A program made the position numbers and the translations under genes. Source: Anaeramoeba flamelloides (Eukaryota > Metamonada > Anaeramoebidae). Taken from it: DNA of 64,000 bases. Positions 37,313 to 49,823 of the stretch are shown here, piece after piece. Within the stretch, counting starts at the first letter, position 1; the number at the start of each line of letters is the position of its first letter. The stretch spans positions 12,959,001 through 13,023,000 of the forward strand of contig JANTQA010000008.1 in assembly GCA_027625915.1 (NCBI GenBank), read 5' to 3'. The notes beneath the pieces are model-generated. The model made no database searches. It was given only the letters and a program-made list of their open reading frames with translations, and was not told where the DNA came from.

Positions 37313-37852
37313 ATTAAACTCATTTTCAAAAATTTGGACAGGGTTTAAACAGTTGAAAGAATAACAATACTACACTTTAAATCCAATTTAGAAAGAATTT
37401 TGTTTTTACAAACTATTTTCATTTTTTGTCTTTTATGTGATTTGTTTTCAATTCCTTTTTTCGAGTTAAGTAATATTTTTCTTTAGATGGGGAATTTTTT
37501 TTCGATGATTGATAGAAGGTTAGTGTAGAGTTTGTCAAATTGAAAAATCACATACAGTTGGTTGTTGGTATCTTATCATTTGATCGATCAACAATTGTTG
37601 GTGAAATTTCAACAAATTTACCAATACATTTTTTGTTCCGCTCGTTTCATTATTTTGGATAGAACAATTTTTATTTTTGTGTTTTATATTTTTTTTCTTT
37701 TATTTGGATTAAAATGATTACTTATTAAAACATTAATACTCTGAAACTTAAATATTTTTTGATATTAAGTTTGGAAAAATACAATAAATTGTAGGTTTAT
37801 TTTACTATTTTTGATTTTTTGTGTGTCCAAATTTTTGGAATAGGGATTTATC
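37313..37852. mobile_element. 540-bp TIR element, copy 3
   Basis: Ends TTTCAAAAATTTGGACA (left) and TGTCCAAATTTTTGGAATA (right). The interior matches copies 1 and 2, including TTATCATTTGATCGATCAAC, AATTGTTGGTGAAATTTCAA and CCGCTCGTTTCATTATTTTG. Its inverted ends are the best preserved of the three copies. The minus-strand frame seen in copy 1 is partly present but interrupted. Confidence 0.75.
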
Positions 37853-38236
37853 TTAATTTTTACAAATATAAAAATTTAAGGAAATTATTGAAAATAAAAG
37901 AAAATGTAAGTTTTTGCTGATATAGGAGTATTAATTGATTATTTATCATTTACTTTTAATGGTTTGGTTTTAAAATATTTTATAGGTTAAAGAGGGACTA
38001 ATGAATTGACTAAATGTGTACATTCTAATTCAAAGAGTAAAATTTCCATAGCCATTAAAAGTATTTTAAACTTAATTTAATTTTCTAAAATATTTGTTGT
38101 ATTTTTCTTCTATTATTCAATCTAGATTGGGTTTACATTGTTATTACCCCTATAAAATTTTGAAGAAATTATTTAAAAGTAATATTACTTTAAAATAAAA
38201 ATTTATTACAATTTTTTTTCCCTATTTTTTAAATTA

Positions 38237-39054
38237 CTGTCAAAACTAAAACTCGGTAATTTCTGAAACCCGGTAATTCCATTTTTCTGATCAATTGCTA
38301 ATATTAGTAAAATTTCAACAATATACACCTATTTTACAGATAAATAACCCAATTACCCAGTGGCTTATAACCTTTCCAATTGGAGCATTGGTTAAATATT
38401 CTGAATCCACCATTTTTAACTCTTTGGTGAATTCAGAAATCAAAAAAATCCAAAATTTGTAAAATTAATTGAGAACATGACTGAAAATGAAAATCCACCT
38501 TTGATTTTCCCTTTAGATAAATTCTAAATTTATTAGGAATGATCTTTATAAGAATTATTTTGTAATTGCATTTATGAAATAAGAGTTTTATTTACTTTAT
38601 ATCTTTCTTTTAATAATTTTTTAAAATAATTTTAAATTTCTATTGGGAACGTTACAGGATTTTTTGTTTTACAAAATGGTTTTCATAATTTCCTGAAAAT
38701 TTACAATAATCAAACACCTCTCTCAAATTCAAATTCTTTCAAATATTTTAAAAGTATGAAAATGTTTTTTATTTCAAAATTTAAAATCAAAGGTGGATTT
38801 TCGTTTTCAGTCATGTTCTCAATTAATTTTACAAATTTTGGATTTTTTTGATTTCTGAATTCACCAAAGAGTTAAAAATGGTGGATTCAGAATATTTAAC
38901 CAATGCTCCAATTGGAAAGGTTATAATCCACTGGGTAATTGGGTTATTTGTCTGTAAAATAGGTGTATATTGTTGAAATTTTACTAATATTTACAATTGA
39001 TCAGAAAAATGGAATTACCGGGTTTCAGAAATTTCCGGGTTTTAGATTTGACAG
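38237..39054. mobile_element. 818-bp palindromic DNA element with 271-bp arms and TTA flanks
   Basis: The left arm (38237-38507) and right arm (38784-39054) are reverse complements at roughly 95% identity by eye, both starting CTGTCAAA. The element is flanked on both sides by TTA, consistent with a 3-bp target duplication. A roughly 275-bp AT-rich centre has no reading frame. TTA/TWA target sites are typical of PIF/Harbinger-type MITEs, so that is the best guess. High arm identity points to a fairly young insertion compared with the other elements here. Confidence 0.82.
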
Positions 39055-39057
39055 TTA

Positions 39058-40451
39058 TATGATACTAATCAAAAATTTATGATTTGTAAAAATCTAAATA
39101 TTTTTACTTAAAATTTGAAATACCAAAAAAAATATTCATTTAGAAATGATATTTCAGTGTTTAAAATAGTCATAAAGGGGCCTTTTTATCAAGTTTAATT
39201 GAATTAATGTGAAAATAAATGCTCAATTTATTATTGTAACAAGCGGTTAATTAGCACTAACAACTTCTGCAAGGCTAAAATGTGAAAGAAATAATGGAAA
39301 AAAAAAACCATTTGGTTTCCATTCTAAGGGAAGGACTAAATAATTGACAGATCGTAATATCTTAAAAAAACAATTATATGGAGTGGGGGTGGGTTATTTG
39401 GCTCTCTGGTGTATATTTTAAAAATTTTCCTCAGACCAAAGCTATATGCCTTAGAACATTAATATATAAAGAATTCAACTTTTCAAAAATTATTACTTTT
39501 GAAAATATTCAACATCTGTTTTATAATTCTTTAATCCTACGTATCAAAAAATTGTATTGGATTTGATCAATTTTTAATCCAATAATGATATTTGGGTAAA
39601 AAAGAGACTCAAAAATTTCTCTTCATTTTCATTATCTTTTTTTAGAACAAATATAAAAGTTACAACTGAATAGATAGTAATTTGTGATTTCTCTATCTAT
39701 TCGTTTGGTTTATTTCATGATATTTATATTAGGTGACCGAATATCCCTAAATGTAACTCAGACGATCGAATTGTAAACTTATAAGGAACTGCAATTTTAT
39801 AACATTTAACTTGACAAAGTGAATTATTAACATAGTTTTTTTAAAAAGAAATTTTTTTAACTAATTGTTCATATACTTTCTAAATCTTCATATATACAGA
39901 GTGGCTTGTTTCTGAAATGACTAGAATCTTTTTATCAATTAGGAAATAACAATCATTTTGTTTTTCTCTAAATTTTAAGATATTGATGTTTAGGAAAATT
40001 TGTTTTGAGAATAAGTCGACTTTTAAAGATACAAGTGTGTTGGCTTATTGAAAAATAAACCCCCTAGGTTGAATTATGAAAGTGAATGTACTTTGTTTAA
40101 TAAATCGTCAAAAATACTTATCCATAAAATGTGTCCAATCAGTTTTAAAAGTCGAAAAATAGTTAGTGTTAAAATTGGTATATTGTGTTAAAGTTAACTT
40201 GGTTGTATTTCTCAAACTAAAGAAATAAATTAGAAGTGTTTGAAATAAAAAATAACTTTATTTTTTGAGAGCCTAATATTACTGAGAACAAAAAAAGGAA
40301 AAAGTGAAGGAAAAAAGATCTCTTCAAATTGAACACTCTGAATTTTTACAACAAAATTTTGCAATTAATAAAAATTATTTTTTAAAAGTTTTTGTTTTCG
40401 CATCCTTTGTTTTCTTTACAGAATTAAACATTTCCACGAATCAAAAAATTA
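39058..40451. other. intergenic, upstream of the kinase gene
   Basis: The 5' flank of the zinc-finger kinase. A patch of more balanced composition at about 39240-39700 includes a 62-codon frame (39378-39566) and could be a decayed element or exon. I cannot identify it. Confidence 0.45.
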
Positions 40452-43400
40452 ATGAAACCAAGAAGTTCAAAGTATGGAAATATTGGAAGGCTTTCTACCC
40501 AAAAATCTCTTCCTTCTGCAATTGTTTCCAATGAACAAAAAATTGAGTTAGAAAGTATCTTAGAGGAGCTTTTAGTTCCTCAGAGGTTTAGTGCAAGAGA
40601 AAGCCCCACAAGAGGCTATTCTTTTGATTCCCATGTAAACAATTCTGGTAGGAACACTAATCGCTTGAATGTAAAAAACGAATTTGGTCCCACAACTTCA
40701 CTTCTGCTTCTGATGGGATTAGAAAATCAAAACTTGTCCGAGTCTTCGTCTTCAACATCAAGCACAACACCATTGTCCCATTCAAACTCAGATACTGAAA
40801 ACGAAGAAACAAACAAAAATTGTGATCAAAAAAAATCTAATACAGATCAGTCAGGAAAAGAAAAAGAAAATGAAAAAGAAAATGAAAAAGAAAAAGAACA
40901 AGAAAAGGTAAAAAAAAAAGAAAAAGAAAAAGAAAATAATAATACAGAAAAAAATCAAAATAAAAATCAAAATCACAACAAAAAAGAAATAAAAAAAAGG
41001 GTAAGTGGAAGACTTGGGCTAAGCAGCAAATCCATTTTAAAAGAACTCTCACAGGAACTTTTTGGAATAAGGAATCGGTCGTTGGACAACCAGTATATTT
41101 CCAATTTCACAAAGGAAGAAATCACAAATAATGAGGCACGAGGAAAACCATTCCAACAAGAAAATGGAAAGGGAATTTTAATACAGAACCAATGTGGTGA
41201 AAAGGAAGTAAAAAATAAAGAATTAGACCCAGAAAGGGATCAAGTAAAAAGCCAAAAATCGCCATTAAAAAAACTGGAAAAAAATAATGATTTGAAAAAA
41301 AAAAATTCCTTATTTGATCGAGCTAAGCGTCACAAAAAAAGAAGAAGAAAGAAAAAACGAAAAAAAGAAAAAGAAAAAAAAAAACTCAAAAGAGCGCTGA
41401 AGAAGAAATTAAGGAAACAAAAAAGATTAAGGAAAAAACAATTAAAAAAAGAAAAAAAACAAAAACAGAAATTGGAACAAGAAAGAGTAAAAGAAAAAAA
41501 TAAATTACAACAACAACAACAACAAAAACAACAACAAAAACAAAAACCACAACAACAAATAATAGAGGAAAAAGAAAAGGAAAACTTAAAGATTAACATA
41601 AATAAAAAGAAAATCGAGGGTATGCCAAGTAAAGAAGGAACTGTAAAAAACCAAAACCAAACTATAAACCAAGAAAAGGGTAAAGGCAAGGATAAAGAAA
41701 TTAAGAAAGGTAAAAATGGAGAAAATAAGAAAAATAAAAGGTTGAAAAAAAAAAGAAAAAAAAAAAGAAGAAAAAGTAAAGGTAAAAACAAAAGTAAAAA
41801 TAAAAGTAAAAATAAAAGTAATAGTAATAGTAAAAGTAAAAGAAAAAGCAAAAGTAAAAGAAAAAGTAGAAGAAAAAGTAAAAGAAAAAAAAGATCAACC
41901 TTTAAGAAAACAAGTTCACCATTTTCACCAAACTCGCCATCAATTTTAAGATCGCCAAGTTCAATCAATGATTATATGAGCCCAAGAAGAAGAAAACAAT
42001 ATTCACAAACATTGAGAATAAACAGCCCTTTAAATAAATATTCCAATCAGAGAACACCATCATTATCGGGTCAAACAATTCGAGTTTTGGCCAAATTCCG
42101 AAAAAATTTGCGAATAAAGTTTGAAAAGCAAAGAATGGAATCTCTGGAAGAAATGGAAAAATTGCAAAAGCAAATTGAGAAATATTCCAAAAAATTACAA
42201 AATTTGCTTAAAAAACAGGAAATGCTCTCAACAGAAAATAATAATATCAATGTTTTGACAATGTTGCAAACAAACCAATTGGCAAACGTCGCCTTTAAAC
42301 AATCGTCGATAGGAGGTATCAAAAGGTACATCGCTGTTTGTCAAAAGTTAATTGGCTTGATACAAATATTTAGAAACCTAACTGACAACCAATTAACTAT
42401 AAAAAAATGCGGAGAGCTAATTAAAAAAACCAGAATTCTGTTTAACAAATGGGGGGCTGATTGGCCAAATAAAAACTTTGCTTCTTCCTTAATTTTTTTG
42501 TTATCTGTTATTTCAAGATCCCTTGAACAATTGGATATGTCACCTAAAGAGTATGAATTTTTATTTCGCGCCTTTCCTACCTTATTTTCAAGAAACCAAT
42601 TAACATCATCCAGAAGCAGTCCAAAGCTAAATAGAATGACTTCCAGTAAATCGGTAACCACACCGCCTCCAAAAATTTTAGGTAATGAATTGAATGAAAT
42701 TGAAAAAAGCAAATCTAAAAATAACGAAAATTCAAATAAATCTAAAGCACCAATCGTGAAAAGGCTAATTTATAGATTAAAATCAAATAAAAGCCAAAAG
42801 AAAACTTTGCAAAAAGAAAATGATGAATTGGTGGATAATAATAAGAAAATGAATAATGATAATTCATTAAAAAAGGAAAACGAAAACGAAAACGAAAACG
42901 AAAATGAAAATGAAAATGAAAATGAAAATCAAAATGAAAATGAAAATAAGAATGGGAATGGGAATAGGAATAGGGGTTATCAAAAAGACATACAAACAAT
43001 TCAAAGAAAAAAATTTTCAAAAAAAAATATTACGCCTTCTCAACAAATTGTTGAAAGGGCAAAAGAAAAGATTGAAGAGCAACAAAAAATCCTTAATCAA
43101 ATCAAACAAAATAAATTAGAAGAACAAAAAAAAAGCAAAATTCAAAATGATGACCTAATTGTGCAAATTGAGCAATTTGAAATTTGCAGAATTTGCAATA
43201 GAAAAATAAGAATTGACAAATTAATTGAGCATGGGGAATTTTGTGTGATTCAAGCCAAAGCCAAACTTAAATTAATGGGGATTGATAAAAATCTAAAAGA
43301 TTTATTGATTGAAGATGAAAAATCAACCAATAAATTTAATGATCTTGAATTATCTGAAAAGGATTTGTCATTGTTAGATTTTGTTAAAACAACAGTAAAA

Positions 43401-46400
43401 TCGTAAGTTTAATCATCATTTCGTTTTCTTTTTTTTTTTCCCTTTTTATTATTTTAAATAAAATTTTGATTGTCTTTTAATGTTATGAAAAGAATATGAA
43501 AAAACCACAATAGTTGCTATAAACCGTGTAATTTTGATTCTACCAATAAATTATCTTTCAGTATTTAATCCTTATTTATAAATCCCAAGTCTCAAATAAT
43601 AAAGATATATCGCACCTTACCGAGAATGGTGTATTTTTTTAAAAAAATACCTTTTCCTTCAGTTTTAAAATTATAGCATTACAAACCATACTGCGTCTGT
43701 TAAACATAATCTATTAAAGGATAAATTAAACCTAAAAAATTAAACAATTAAAAAAAAAAAAAATTATTATTTGATCTTGAAAATAAATGGAATGTTTTTT
43801 TTGTCAATTCCCAAATGATCAAGAAATTAAACAACAATAATTTTGAGAAGTAGCCCATAAGTAATGCAAATTTGTTTGTAAAACTTGGAATTTGAGATGA
43901 TCAATGAAAAAGTGTCTCAATTGCGTTTGAATCTAAATTTTGGTTTAAAAAATTGGAAAAATTAAATTGACAAATATTTCATTTTTTAACCACTATTAAA
44001 ATCCATACAAAGTCGAAGAACGATCAGCTAAGAACTAAAATAACACGTTTACACACATCATATGAGATAATTCTTTTTTCCTGTTCCAGGTATTGTAAAC
44101 CTTAATTATTAAATCATAATAATATTTCTTTTATCTAAATAAAACGAAATTTATCATTTATGAATTTTTTTTTTTTAAATTTTTAAAAAAATAAACTTTC
44201 TCTTTCCTGGAAAATTAATTTATTTTTGGTACCCTTCTGTCTGATCAAAAACATTTACAAGATAATTAGATCAAAAAAAATCTGATTAGCTCATTAAGGT
44301 ATTTTATAATATTTACAAGTTTCTCATTTTCTTTTTTAAGAATTATGAAAATTTGAAAACAAGTTTTGTTTGTATATGTCTTTCGCTCCAATTTTGGTAT
44401 TTTTTATTTTTTCTAATTTCCAGTAATTGACACCAAAAATAATATTATCTCTTATGGGAATATTAAAAAATTGAATGAGAATTGTTGATCAATAAACTAA
44501 TAAAGAAAAAAAAAAAATAAAGATTTTTAACTGAAAGATTTTTTGCTTATTGTGGAAAAATAAGTAAATAATCTATTAATTTTAAATTTAATGAAGAGTT
44601 ACTTGTTGAAATTTGAATTTAACTTTGGTTAAAAAAGTTTAGATACTTGGTTTTTTGATCATAAGAGATTGATTTATAATGGATTTGTTTTGAAAAACGA
44701 AATTTATTGAAATACTACAATTTTTCGGGACATAAGAAGGTATTTTTTTTTTTTTTTTTGAAATAATTTTTTTGAAAAACAACCATTCCAATCTCAAATT
44801 CTAAAGGAGAAAATGGTATTTTGTTTAGAGTAAGACTGGAAAACAGTCTTTATTTACTTTTATTGAAAGTAAAATTTTCTATAAAAAAATTAAATTTTTA
44901 ATAAATCATCAGGGATTTGGTACTCATTTTCATTAATGAGATTTACTTTTTGGGATTATTTATTACCAAGTGGGGTTTAAAAAATTACAAATACACATCG
45001 TAAATGAAACCATTTGTAAATTGAATGTCTGGCAGTAATTAGATTTTATTTTTTTTTGGTTGAAGAAAATAACAACAAAGAGAAATTTATTGTCTCAACT
45101 CATATAAGGCTTTGTTTAATTTCAATTTTGGTTTTAAAATTGTTTTATTTTGGTGGTGTGTATTCCACTCGGTACAGAAAAAAACGAGTTGTATTTTTTT
45201 AAAGAAAAAAAATTCAAATGAAATTTCAATTTTCCAAAAAAATATAATGGTTTTGAATATTTATTCGGATTTTGGAGAAAAACAAGCGAATTTGCCAACT
45301 TTGGACTGATCTATAAATTAATTTGATTTTAGCAAATAAAAAATAATAAAACGTTGAAAATATTTTTATTTTTTTTTTCATTTTTTAGCAAAAGATTCTG
45401 GGGATTTGTAGAACCAAAATAGTGAATCAATAGATAGTTTTAACAATATTCTAATAAAATTTTGATTTTTATATTCATTAAAACAAATTCTTTCTGAAAA
45501 AAAAACATTATCGCGGTATATTAAGATTTATATAGAAACAGATTTTTGAAATTTTGAAAATTTTGAAAATTTCTTGATTAAACGATTTGGAAGCAAATTA
45601 TATACTAATAATGGATTGTATCTTTAAAATAAACACTGTTTTATAATATAGTGTTTGAGTAGAGTACCTATGTTAAGAATTTTTATTACAACATTTTTGA
45701 AAATTTTGAAAAATTTGATACATGTTTTGTCTCTATATATAAAAACATTTTTGAAATTTTGAAAATTGTGGTAAATTTGAGAACTAATTAAAAACTATCA
45801 ACTTTTTTTTTATATTTATTTATTGAAGAGAGGTGATTCAACAAAATTGTCTCATGTTTGCAGTTAGTTTTTTTTTAATTTCACAAATTAAAAAAAACCT
45901 AGACACTCGACGGCACTTTTCGTTAGGTTTTTTTGACTTTTTGAAATAAAAAAAAACTAGAAACTTGACGGCACTCTACGGAACTTTCTGAAACTCTAAA
46001 CTTTTATTTAGAGTTTTTTATCCTAGCTATAATGTATGCAAGATTATTACTCATAGAATATCTTTTCTTTAAAAAATGAAAAGAAAAATTTTTATTTCTA
46101 AAACAAAAATTATTATTTTTCAAATTTAGTCAAATTCTCAATTTTTTCAAAATAATCAATTCCATTGAAATATATTAGTGGTAGGTATTTAAACCCCATT
46201 TTAAGTGTAGGTTAAGATATGTTGGAGGTATGTTAGAGTATACCAGAGTAGATTTTTTTCCTGAATTTTTAAAAAAAAAAATAATTAAGAGATCAATTAG
46301 ACTTTTGTAACTTGTTTTAAGAGGGAAAAAATTTTCCACTTAACTTTTTGTGTTAAAATTGGGTTTCGAACAAATTTTTAAAAATATTTAGTATTGGTGA

Positions 46401-49400
46401 TTTCAACATTTTGGATATTCTACAATTTAGGAAATTAAGTAGTACTAATCATAAAATAATCTTTTTGATTTTTCCACCCACAATCCTTAAAAACCATTAA
46501 AAACTTTCATATCAATGATAATAATCAAGAAAATCTTCAAAAATATGAAAAAATTCAATTTGACCAATTTTGAAATTTTACCAAATTTGATATTGAATAA
46601 TATATCCTTTCTAAACAAAGAAAAGAAAAAGAGAAAGAAAAGAGAGAAATGAAAGAGATAGTAAAATAATAGTAAAAAAAAAAGTAAAAAATTTATTGAA
46701 AAGTTTTTTTTTGCAACCAAAAGTGTTGAATGGGTTGGTGATTGTTTCCGTTTATATCGAATTTTTTTGGATCGCCACCATAATTTGTTTTAATAAAGAG
46801 ATCTAAATATTTGAACAACTAAAGATCAAATGAAATAGTTTAGTTTATTATGTTTTAATTTAGAACTTTATAGATGGTTTGATTCTATAAAGTGCTGAGG
46901 TTTTAAGAATAAGATTTGGTTTTACAAAATTGAGTTTCTTTTTTTTTTTTTTGAGTTTCTTTTTTTTATTTTTTATTTTGCAAGTTTCCCAAATCTTGTT
47001 TTCGCAAAATCCCAGTACAAGATACCTACTCGGCAGCAAAATCCCAGTTCAAGTACCGACTCGGCAGATTGTACTGAAGGTTCAGTTGCGTTCAGTTCTC
47101 TTCGGTTGCATAAATCGCATTCGTTGGGTTCAGTTCTCTTTAGTTGCATAATTCCAGTTCAATTAGTCTAAGATCTGATCATGAACAAGTTTGGTTAGGT
47201 TATTAATGACCAAATCTACCAATTCTTATAATGATTTTTTATTTCTTTTGCCCCCCCCCCCAAACACCGAAAAAAAAACAGGAAAGAAGGAACCCAAACA
47301 ACTTAGAAAGAGAAATTTGGAAAAGGTAAAAAATATAAAAAATATAAACTATCAACTTTGAAAAATTTAAATTATAATCAATCAAAAGTTTATTTCTTGA
47401 TAAATTAATTTAATTTTTAAATTGAAGTTGAAATAAATTCCAAACTATTAATAACTATTTATCTTATATTTTTATGTGTTGTTAATTATTTATCACTTCT
47501 TTAAATGATTTTTCTCTTTCTCTTTCTTTTTTTTTTTTTTTTTCTCTATTCAATATTTTCTTTTTTCCTTTCCAATCTCAATAGTGTTTTAAATGTTAAT
47601 ATTCATGATCATAATGGGATAGTACAATGTGAAACTTATTTACGCGAATTAAAAAAAGTAATTTATAAATTTATTAATTCGTATCATGTTGAAGTTATCA
47701 ATCATGTGGAAAAATATTTGGACAATATACAATTAAGGGTAAGAGAATTAAGGGAATACACGGTTGCAACATTTCGAATAAAAAAAACTTTAACAAGTGA
47801 AGAGTCTTCTAACGAAAATAATATTAAGAAGAAAAATAGTTCTGATTTTTCTTCCAAAAATATACCAAGTATTTCAGATTTTGAATTGATCAAGCACATT
47901 TCTTCTGGGAGTTATGGGCATGTATTTTTAGCAAGAAAAAAGCAAACCAATGATTTATTTGCAATTAAAGTCTTAGAAAAACAAGATATGACATTAAAGA
48001 ATCTTGTACAAAAAGTCAAAGATGAAAAAATGATCATGATCAAAACTGGGAATGATTTTGTTGTTCAATTATTTTATTCTTTTCAATCTAAAAAAAAATT
48101 ATATTTAGTAATGGAATATTGTCCTGGTGGTGATTTATTTTCGATTTTGACTTATAGTCAGAATTTCAGCGTGAGTGCTGTTCGGGCATATTTAGCTGAA
48201 ATTATTTTAGCAATAGAATTTTTGCATAAAAAGGGTATTATTCATCGAGATATCAAACCAGACAATATTCTATTAGATGTTGAAGGCCATTTAAAATTAA
48301 CAGATTTTGGCTTGTCCAAAATTGGTATTTTTGAAAAAAGAGAATTTCAAAATAAAAAAAGCACCAATCTTTATAATAACGATGAATCCATTTATGTATC
48401 AAATACTAGCAGCAGTGGCGAATTTGAGGACTCGAAACAACAATTTCAATTATCAATTGAAAAGGATTACACTGAAAACGCAACTAATAAAAATGATAAA
48501 GATAATGAATCAACAGATACAACAGTTCTTGTAGATCAAAGCAATATGTCATCTCAAAATGAAGATTTAACCGACAAAATCACTGTTGTTGATCAGGATA
48601 TCGTTAATTTGAATCAAAAAAATTCTCAAAATGTAATCGATAACAATATGAAAAAAGTTTATTTAAAGAATTATCATTCTGAAAAAAGTCAAGATAAGAA
48701 AAAAAAAATAGCCGTAAAAAGAATCAGCAGCGATTTTAATAAATATGATAATCACAAGAATGTGAATGTGGATGAGAATGTGAATGTGAATATGGATGAG
48801 AATGAGAATGTGAATGAGAATGAGAATGAGAATGAGAATGAGAATGAGAATGAGAATGTGAATGTGAATGTGAATGTGAATGTGAATAACTATCTGGATC
48901 GGATAGAAGAGGAAATGAGCAGTGAAATATCATTTGGCACTTTAATGGATAATATTAATAAAATTGATAAAGAAAAAAAAGAGCTTAAAAATGAAATCAG
49001 GAATAAAATAGGATCATGTATGTACCAAAAAAAAAATTCCAAGCAATCGATCTCAAATAATGAAAATGAAAATTATTATTATTATAATAGAAAAAAATTT
49101 TATAGCTGTCTTGGTACACCCTATTACTTGGCACCAGAGATTATTCTAGGGCAGGGGCATTCTTTCGAAGTGGATTGGTGGGCTTTGGGTGTTACAGCCT
49201 ATCAAATGACAGTGGGTTACGTACCATTCGTCGGGGAATCCAAAGAGGAAATATTGACAAATATCTTGGCTCTTAATCGAAATAATGTCCAAGAAATTGA
49301 TCCAGTCCTTGAAGACTTAATTTCAAAATTGCTTGTGATCGAGCCTTCGAAAAGACTAGGTACGATGGGTGCACATGAAATCAAAAACCATGCCTTTTTT

Positions 49401-49823
49401 AACGAGATCGATTGGAAAGATATTAAAACACAAAATCCTATGTTTGTACCAAATTTGAAAGATCCAACAGATCTCAAATATTTTAAAAAATCTAGATATC
49501 ACCAAGAAGATTTTCTTAACCAAGAAATTTTAAATGATATGCGCAATGCTACCTTTGATGAAACCTTATTTTATTCACAACCTGAAAATATTTTTGACGA
49601 GTTTTCCAGTGTTAACTGGACAGGGCTCTTGAAAATGAATAGATTAATCGTTGGTAATTATGATTCTTCTAATGTTTCTTCATTGACCATGACTAGTACA
49701 TCAGAACTCACAACAGATTTTACATTAACAACAGATGATACAATGTATACAGATGATTTTTCTGAAGAGGAACTATCATTTGAAACAAGCCAACAATTAT
49801 CTGAAGTTGAGATAAACAATTAA
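40452..49823 (+). CDS. Rim15/IRE/Greatwall-like AGC kinase with C2HC zinc finger
   Basis: Two exons, 40452-43402 and 47585-49823, join as AAATC|GTAAGT to CAATAG|TGTT, phase 2, making 1729 residues. A Lys/Gln/Glu-rich N-terminal region (about 130-540) and a coiled coil (about 555-610) precede a zinc finger C912-x2-C915-x11-H927-x3-C931 (CRICNRKI...EHGEFC). The kinase domain starts at about 1085: SGSYGHVFLARKK, FAIK Lys about 1112, HRDIKPDN about 1204, DFG about 1224, GTPYYLAPE about 1494. The activation-loop insert of about 265 residues and the zinc finger upstream are the layout of Rim15, plant IRE and animal Greatwall/MASTL. Those kinases control mitotic exit or quiescence through PP2A inhibitors (ENSA/Igo). 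An AGC C-terminal tail (FKKSRYHQEDFLN) is present. The two frames could instead be separate genes, but domain order and matching phase favour one. Confidence 0.8.
45806..47215 (+). repeat. long inverted repeat, left arm (within kinase intron)
   Basis: Successive blocks match the reverse complement of 52040-53465 in mirrored order. Examples are GAAGAGAGG...CAACAAAATT (45826), ACTCTAAA hairpin and TAGCTATAAT (about 46000), CATAATTTGTTTTAA (46779), GCAAGTTTCC.AAATC (46980) and AGATCT.ATCATGAA (about 47172). Weaker similarity may extend to about 47385. Relative to the right arm it has about 500 extra bases at 46110-46600. Arm identity is perhaps 70-80%. It could be an old inverted duplication or two opposed copies of an unknown element. 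Confidence 0.65.
47004..47151 (+). repeat. two short tandem direct repeats in a GC-richer patch
   Basis: GCAAAATCCCAGT-type units of 31-32 bp ending ACTCGGCA lie side by side at 47004-47035 and 47036-47066. A 23-bp unit, TTCAGTTCTCTT..GTTGCATAA, occurs at 47091-47113 and 47129-47151. The patch is visibly richer in G+C than its surroundings. It lies in the left inverted-repeat arm and is not duplicated in the right arm. Confidence 0.8.

Larger units (their letters stand above)
43403..47584 (+). other. 4.2-kb intron of the zinc-finger kinase
   Basis: A consensus donor GTAAGT at 43403 and a long pyrimidine tract (47515-47580) ending CAATAG at 47584. Splicing restores codon TCT and the frame. 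It is 15-30 times longer than the RER1 and uL16 introns here. About 1.4 kb of it is the left arm of the inverted repeat (45806-47215). No further exon is recognisable. Confidence 0.65.

Noticed and set aside
40837-41968. Long minus-strand Phe/Leu-rich frames
   Set aside because: These are the antisense of Lys-rich codons in the zinc-finger kinase exon.
46930-47151. 73-codon plus-strand frame in the kinase intron
   Set aside because: It is made of a T-run followed by the direct repeats and is not preserved in the inverted arm.
9003-47262. Isolated C-runs (about 9003, 21770, 47252) as regulatory sites
   Set aside because: Striking in AT-rich DNA, but without shared context or position relative to genes.
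48760-48890. GAATGTGAATGA-type repeats as a DNA repeat element
   Set aside because: They encode the Asn/Glu/Val-rich insert of the kinase activation loop and keep the frame.
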